Positions 14,866 through 18,689 of a stretch of 18,689 bases of DNA are shown piece by piece. The translations under genes and the position numbers were made by a program. The notes under the pieces were generated by a model. The model was given only the letters and a program-made list of their open reading frames with translations, was not told where the DNA came from and made no database searches. How positions within the stretch are numbered: position 1 is the stretch's first letter; every line of letters begins with the position of its first letter. The stretch is taken from NCBI GenBank assembly GCA_964389685.1, contig CAYMFM010000080.1, forward strand, positions 1-18,689, written 5' to 3'. The DNA comes from G020353115 sp964389685 (GTDB lineage Bacteria > Bacteroidota > Bacteroidia > Bacteroidales > VadinHA17).

Positions 14866-16158
14866 ATGAATTTTGTTGATGAACTAAGCTGGCGGGGAAT
14901 GGTCCATGACATGACACCCGGGACCAGGGAACTGATCGACCGGGAAATGGTTACTGCATACATCGGGTTTGATCCTTCAGCAAACTCCCTTCACATTGGG
15001 AACCTGGTTCAGATCATGATGCTGAAACATTTCCAGGCAGCAGGCCATAAACCCATCGCGCTGGTCGGTGGAGCTACAGGAATGATCGGGGATCCATCCG
15101 GCAAATCCGAGGAGAGAAGCCTGCTCGACGAGAAAACATTGAGAGAGAATCAGGAAAAGATACGGGATCAGTTGAGCCGGTTCCTTGATTTTGAAACAGA
15201 AGCGCCCAATAAAGCTGAAATGGTGAACAATTATGACTGGATGAAAGAGTTCAGCTTTCTGGATTTCATTCGCGATATCGGCAAGCACATTACGGTTAAT
15301 TATATGCTGTCAAAAGATTCGGTGAAAAAGAGGGTAAGGGAAGATACCACATCCGGAATGTCATTCACCGAATTTTCGTACCAGCTGGTCCAGGGATATG
15401 ATTTCCTGATCCTTTATCAAACCATGAACTGCAAACTGCAGATGGGAGGATCAGATCAATGGGGAAATATAGTTACCGGCACAGAACTGATACGCAGAAA
15501 ATCGGGAGGAGAAGCATTTGCGCTCACCAGCCCGTTGATCACCCGATCCGACGGTGGCAAATTTGGGAAGACCGAAGAGGGGAATGTTTGGCTTGATGCG
15601 AAGATGACCTCCCCCTATAAATTTTACCAGTTCTGGCTTAATACCTCCGATGATGATGCGGAGCGATACATTAAGATCTTTACCATGCTGGGGCAAACAG
15701 AAATAGAGGAACTTACGGCAAAACACAGGGGAGCACCCCATTTGCGAACACTTCAAAAAGCCCTGGCTAATGAGGTTACGATAATGGTCCATTCCGAAGA
15801 GGCACTACACGATGCTATAGAAGCCTCAGAAGTCCTTTTTGGAAAAGGGACAACCGAGTCCCTGAGACAAATGGATGAAGTAACCTTCCTTGAACTGTTT
15901 GAAGGAGTTCCTCAATACCAGGTCAGTAAGGAAGTATTGACAGCGGGTTTAAACCTGCTCGATCTGCTGGTGGAAAAAACGGCAATTTTCTCTTCCAAGG
16001 GAGAATTGAGGCGCCTGATTGACGGTGGAGGGGTAAACCTGAATAAAGAGAAGGTTACCTCTCCCGATCAAACCGTTACGGCGGATGATCTGATCAGTGA
16101 TAAATACCTGCTGGTGCAGAAAGGAAAGAAAAATTTTCATTTGATACGGGTAATTTAA
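14866..16158 (+). CDS. tyrS: Tyrosyl-tRNA synthetase
   Basis: A 430-residue class I aminoacyl-tRNA synthetase that charges tRNA-Tyr with tyrosine in the cytoplasm. The class signature HIGH appears as HIGN at 43-46 within YIGFDPSANSLHIGN, the usual TyrRS form. The second signature is KFGKT at 232-236. The tyrosine-pocket motif YDFLILY and QMGGSDQWGN precede it. The C-terminal 60 or so residues, beginning LRRLIDGGGVNLN, are the S4 RNA-binding domain. The frame stays open upstream to an ATG at 14737, but that part overlaps the previous gene and is not family-like. The ATG at 14866 gives normal length and follows a -7 box. It is a housekeeping gene with no anomalies. Confidence 0.97.
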   Translation: MNFVDELSWRGMVHDMTPGTRELIDREMVTAYIGFDPSANSLHIGNLVQIMMLKHFQAAGHKPIALVGGATGMIGDPSGKSEERSLLDEKTLRENQEKIRDQLSRFLDFETEAPNKAEMVNNYDWMKEFSFLDFIRDIGKHITVNYMLSKDSVKKRVREDTTSGMSFTEFSYQLVQGYDFLILYQTMNCKLQMGGSDQWGNIVTGTELIRRKSGGEAFALTSPLITRSDGGKFGKTEEGNVWLDAKMTSPYKFYQFWLNTSDDDAERYIKIFTMLGQTEIEELTAKHRGAPHLRTLQKALANEVTIMVHSEEALHDAIEASEVLFGKGTTESLRQMDEVTFLELFEGVPQYQVSKEVLTAGLNLLDLLVEKTAIFSSKGELRRLIDGGGVNLNKEKVTSPDQTVTADDLISDKYLLVQKGKKNFHLIRVI

Positions 16159-16267
16159 TCGACGTACTTTTTTGTCCTTTGTATCGTTATTCTGGTAAAC
16201 CGGGGTTTTCTTAAACACTGTTATATTGTGGATCCCGGAAATAAATGAACCTCTCAAATCATTTGAT

Positions 16268-17281
16268 ATGACCGAACCTAATGCATCCGGCTTTCGTTTT
16301 GAGTCGACAAATCTTTTGCTCTACATATGGAACAGGAAAAAACCCCTGATCGTGGTTTCTTTCTTAGCATTTGTAGCATCCGTGATCATCTCGTTAACCA
16401 TTACACCGAAATACAGATCAACGGTGATTTTCTTCCCCTCCTCCTCTACTTCCATTTCCAAGGCATTGATTTCTACCAGTGGCGGAGGTCCAGCCAGGGA
16501 CATCCTGCAGTTTGGTGAGGAGGAAGAGACGGAACGGATCCTGCAGGTACTTTATTCTGACGAGATTCGGGAAAGACTGGTGGAAAAATACAACCTGTTC
16601 GAACATTATCAGATCGATCCCGATTCACGCTATAAATGCACTACCCTGTATGGCAAGATGAAGGAAAACATCTCTTTTCGCAAAACGGAATACATGTCAA
16701 TACGCATTGATGTGCTGGATACGGACCCCGGAGTTGCCGCAGATATAGCTAATGAGATAGCCTCTTTGCTTGACTCAACCATGAACCGGATGCAGAAGAG
16801 ACGTGCCCGTGAAGCATATGAAATCGTAGAGCAGGAATATTTTTCACTGAAAAATGAGATCGGTGCACTGGAAGATTCGTTGAAAACATTGGGGCAACTG
16901 GGTGTATTTAATGTTGAAGCACAATCCCAGGGACTGGTCGAGCTCTACCTGGATGCTGTCTCCAGGGGCAACAGGAGTCAGACAGAACGGCTGGAAAAAC
17001 AGATCAACGTTCTGGCGGAACATGGCGGGACTTATCTGTTCCTGACGGAATTTCTTGAAAATGAGAGTGCACGATTGAGTTTATTAAAGGAGAAGTATGT
17101 TGAAGCAAAGGTCGATGCCGAGCAGAATCTCTCACACACATTCATTGTAAATAAAGGGCAGGAAGCGGAGAAAAAAGCCTATCCGAAACGATCCGTCATC
17201 GTCATCATTTCAACGTTTTCGGCATTTTTGTTTACCCTGATTGTTCTTGTTTCCATCGATTCAGTGCGTAAGACCCTGTGA
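16268..17281 (+). CDS. Wzz-type polysaccharide chain-length determinant protein
   Basis: A 337-residue inner-membrane protein of the Wzz/polysaccharide co-polymerase group, which sets polymer length in O-antigen or exopolysaccharide synthesis. A short cytoplasmic N-tail is followed by TM1 (about 24-45) and the usual TITPKYRSTVIFFPSS entry to the periplasmic domain. A long Glu/Lys-rich, probably coiled-coil region spans about 165-290. TM2 near the end (about 310-330) is preceded by the characteristic KAYPKRS proline segment. No tyrosine-kinase domain is attached. I start it at 16268 (MTEPNASG). The frame opens at 16226, but those 14 residues are not family-like. It lies 109 bp after tyrS, in a gap with no clear promoter, and 7 bp before an O-antigen ligase-family gene, so the two form an operon. 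Confidence 0.8.
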   Translation: MTEPNASGFRFESTNLLLYIWNRKKPLIVVSFLAFVASVIISLTITPKYRSTVIFFPSSSTSISKALISTSGGGPARDILQFGEEEETERILQVLYSDEIRERLVEKYNLFEHYQIDPDSRYKCTTLYGKMKENISFRKTEYMSIRIDVLDTDPGVAADIANEIASLLDSTMNRMQKRRAREAYEIVEQEYFSLKNEIGALEDSLKTLGQLGVFNVEAQSQGLVELYLDAVSRGNRSQTERLEKQINVLAEHGGTYLFLTEFLENESARLSLLKEKYVEAKVDAEQNLSHTFIVNKGQEAEKKAYPKRSVIVIISTFSAFLFTLIVLVSIDSVRKTL

Positions 17282-17288
17282 CCTGAAC

Positions 17289-18689
17289 ATGGAACTTACC
17301 CTTCAGAGAGAAAGGAAAACCATCTTCTGGATCTATGGTCTGTCCATATTCTTTGTTATTCTGAATATGGTGTTTACTGCCTTTGAGATCTATTATTTCA
17401 ACCTTGTTCCGGTGTTCCTTCTCGTGATTCTGGCAGCCTTTCTTGCCCTGGATAAACTGCTGTTGGTGATCGTTTTTCTCACCCCACTTTCGGTTCCCCT
17501 GAAAGAATTCATTCCCGGGTTGAAGGTGGATCTGTCACTGCCAACCGAACCGTTGCTGTTTGGTCTGTTGATCCTTTTTCTTATGAAAATCATATCGGAA
17601 CGATCATTTGATAAACGGGTGTGGAAGCACCCGGTTACCATTGCCATACTGCTAAACCTTGGATGGATACTGGTAACCAGTGTAACGAGTTCTTTACCAG
17701 TGGTCTCACTGAAGTTTTTCCTGGCACGTCTCTGGTTTGTCTGTGGATTCTATTTCCTTGCCACCCAGGTTTTCCGACGGGCCGGGAACATCTCCAATTA
17801 CCTCTGGGCATACATCATCCCCTTCACGGCCATTATTGTATATACATTTGTCCACCATGTTCAACTGGGATTATTGGACCAGCAAGCTTCACATTCTGCC
17901 GTAAGGCCCTTCTTTAACGATCATACAGCTTATGGGGCAATCCTGGCATTTTTTTATCCGGTACTTTTTGCATTTGCGTTGCGATACGACAAGTCGATTG
18001 AATTCAAAACCCTTATATGGATCCTCATCCTTGTTTTTTCTACGGCGATCGTATTTTCCTATACAAGGGCAACATGGATTAGCCTGGCAGGTGCCTTTCT
18101 GATATTTATTATTGTACGGCTAAGGATGCGGTTGAGCCTGATCTTCCTTTTTGCCGGTTTGATCTTATTTGGCGTGTATTCCTATCGTACGGAGATCATC
18201 ATAATGCTTGAACAGAACAAACAAACCTCCTCTGGCGATTTTTCAGAACATGTTCAGTCCATCTCCAACATTACATCTGATGCGTCAAACCTGGAACGCA
18301 TTAACCGGTGGCATGCTGCCCTGCGCATGTTCAAGGAACGACCATTGGTTGGCTGGGGACCGGGGACATACCAGTTCCAGTATGCGCCCTATCAATACTC
18401 ATGGGAACGAACCTTTATCAGCACCAATTTTGGCGACCGTGGGAATGCACACAGCGAGTATATCGGGCCATTGGCTGAGAGTGGATTCCCTGGTACGATA
18501 ACCATACTTCTCATTTTGATTACTTCGTTAACAACGGGTTTCAAAACCTACTTCAGGACGGAGGAGAGGTGGTTAAAAATGATTACCCTGGCGGTTACCC
18601 TTGGATTGTGCACCTATTTCCTTCACGGTTTCCTGAACAATTTTCTGGAAACCGACAAAGCATCTGCTCCCTTCTGGGGATTCATTGCC
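17289..18689 (+). CDS. O-antigen ligase/polymerase (Wzy_C) family membrane protein, partial
   Basis: An open frame of 467 codons from the ATG at 17289 runs off the window without a stop. It encodes a polytopic membrane protein with about ten hydrophobic segments. The Wzy_C/O-antigen ligase signature is at about 336-361 (ERINRWHAALRMFKERPLVGWGPG). GNAHSEYIGPLAESG at about 385-400 contains the conserved HxE-like and Gly residues of the large periplasmic loop. Such enzymes join or polymerise undecaprenyl-linked glycans on the periplasmic face. Its start is 7 bp after the Wzz-like stop, so both probably belong to a surface or exopolysaccharide locus extending to the right. Ligase versus polymerase cannot be told from the sequence. 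Only the C-terminal end is missing. Confidence 0.85.
   Translation, partial: MELTLQRERKTIFWIYGLSIFFVILNMVFTAFEIYYFNLVPVFLLVILAAFLALDKLLLVIVFLTPLSVPLKEFIPGLKVDLSLPTEPLLFGLLILFLMKIISERSFDKRVWKHPVTIAILLNLGWILVTSVTSSLPVVSLKFFLARLWFVCGFYFLATQVFRRAGNISNYLWAYIIPFTAIIVYTFVHHVQLGLLDQQASHSAVRPFFNDHTAYGAILAFFYPVLFAFALRYDKSIEFKTLIWILILVFSTAIVFSYTRATWISLAGAFLIFIIVRLRMRLSLIFLFAGLILFGVYSYRTEIIIMLEQNKQTSSGDFSEHVQSISNITSDASNLERINRWHAALRMFKERPLVGWGPGTYQFQYAPYQYSWERTFISTNFGDRGNAHSEYIGPLAESGFPGTITILLILITSLTTGFKTYFRTEERWLKMITLAVTLGLCTYFLHGFLNNFLETDKASAPFWGFIA

Noticed and set aside
16189..16220. Terminator after tyrS
   Set aside because: A short AAACC/GGTTT hairpin exists but has only about 5 bp and no proper T tract after it.
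17621..17917. 98-codon plus-strand ORF
   Set aside because: It is an out-of-frame shadow inside the O-antigen ligase-family gene, which is open from 17289 to the window end.

Overview
The window looks like a chromosomal stretch of a Bacteroidota bacterium, most likely from the Bacteroidales/Marinilabiliales side. The evidence is a secreted glycosidase ending in a type IX secretion (T9SS) sorting domain, an 800-residue FtsX-type permease, a DUF3667 zinc-ribbon membrane protein, and promoters of the Bacteroidota form TTTG-N19/20-TAnnTTTG. Base composition is moderate. The thirteen stop codons that end genes here are all TAA or TGA, never TAG.

Left third (1-7743): an amino-acid racemase and transport neighbourhood. 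A lipoprotein of the Asp/Glu racemase (MurI) fold at 285-1766 is interrupted by a single in-frame TAG exactly at the Tyr of its second catalytic motif (CTHYP). Divergent from it is an NhaC-type Na+/H+ antiporter (2024-3508), whose near-perfect promoter lies against the start codon. Converging on the antiporter is a minus-strand series: GNAT acetyltransferase, sodium:solute symporter, alanine racemase (fold type III), and an alanine/ornithine-racemase-type enzyme. Three racemases from two unrelated folds, two sodium-coupled carriers and an acetyltransferase together suggest uptake and interconversion of D- and L-amino acids. Substrates cannot be read from the sequence.

Middle (7865-12588), all minus strand: a small four-helix membrane protein, a secreted modular GH128-like glucanase (catalytic core, PKD-like, F5/8C discoidin, T9SS sorting domain), and a MacB/FtsX-like permease with no ATPase beside it. 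The glucanase start codon overlaps the permease stop codon.

Gene-free block (12589-13130): this is the most unusual part. Downstream of tRNA-Arg(CCU) lie two tandem units of 187 and 182 bp. Each carries a 17-bp copy of the tRNA 3' end, a conserved 42-bp block with a small hairpin, and a variable cassette of about 125 bp. The two cassettes differ in sequence but share one cloverleaf-like architecture: outer inverted repeat, three arms, and a central hairpin with a 2-nt bulge. This suggests that structure rather than sequence is being maintained. A perfect 16-bp palindrome lies between the units and the permease gene.

Right third (13203-18689), plus strand: cvpA overlapping a DUF3667 gene, then tyrS with its own -7 element. 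After these come a Wzz-type chain-length protein and an O-antigen ligase/polymerase-family protein that runs off the window. The last two probably open a polysaccharide-synthesis locus.
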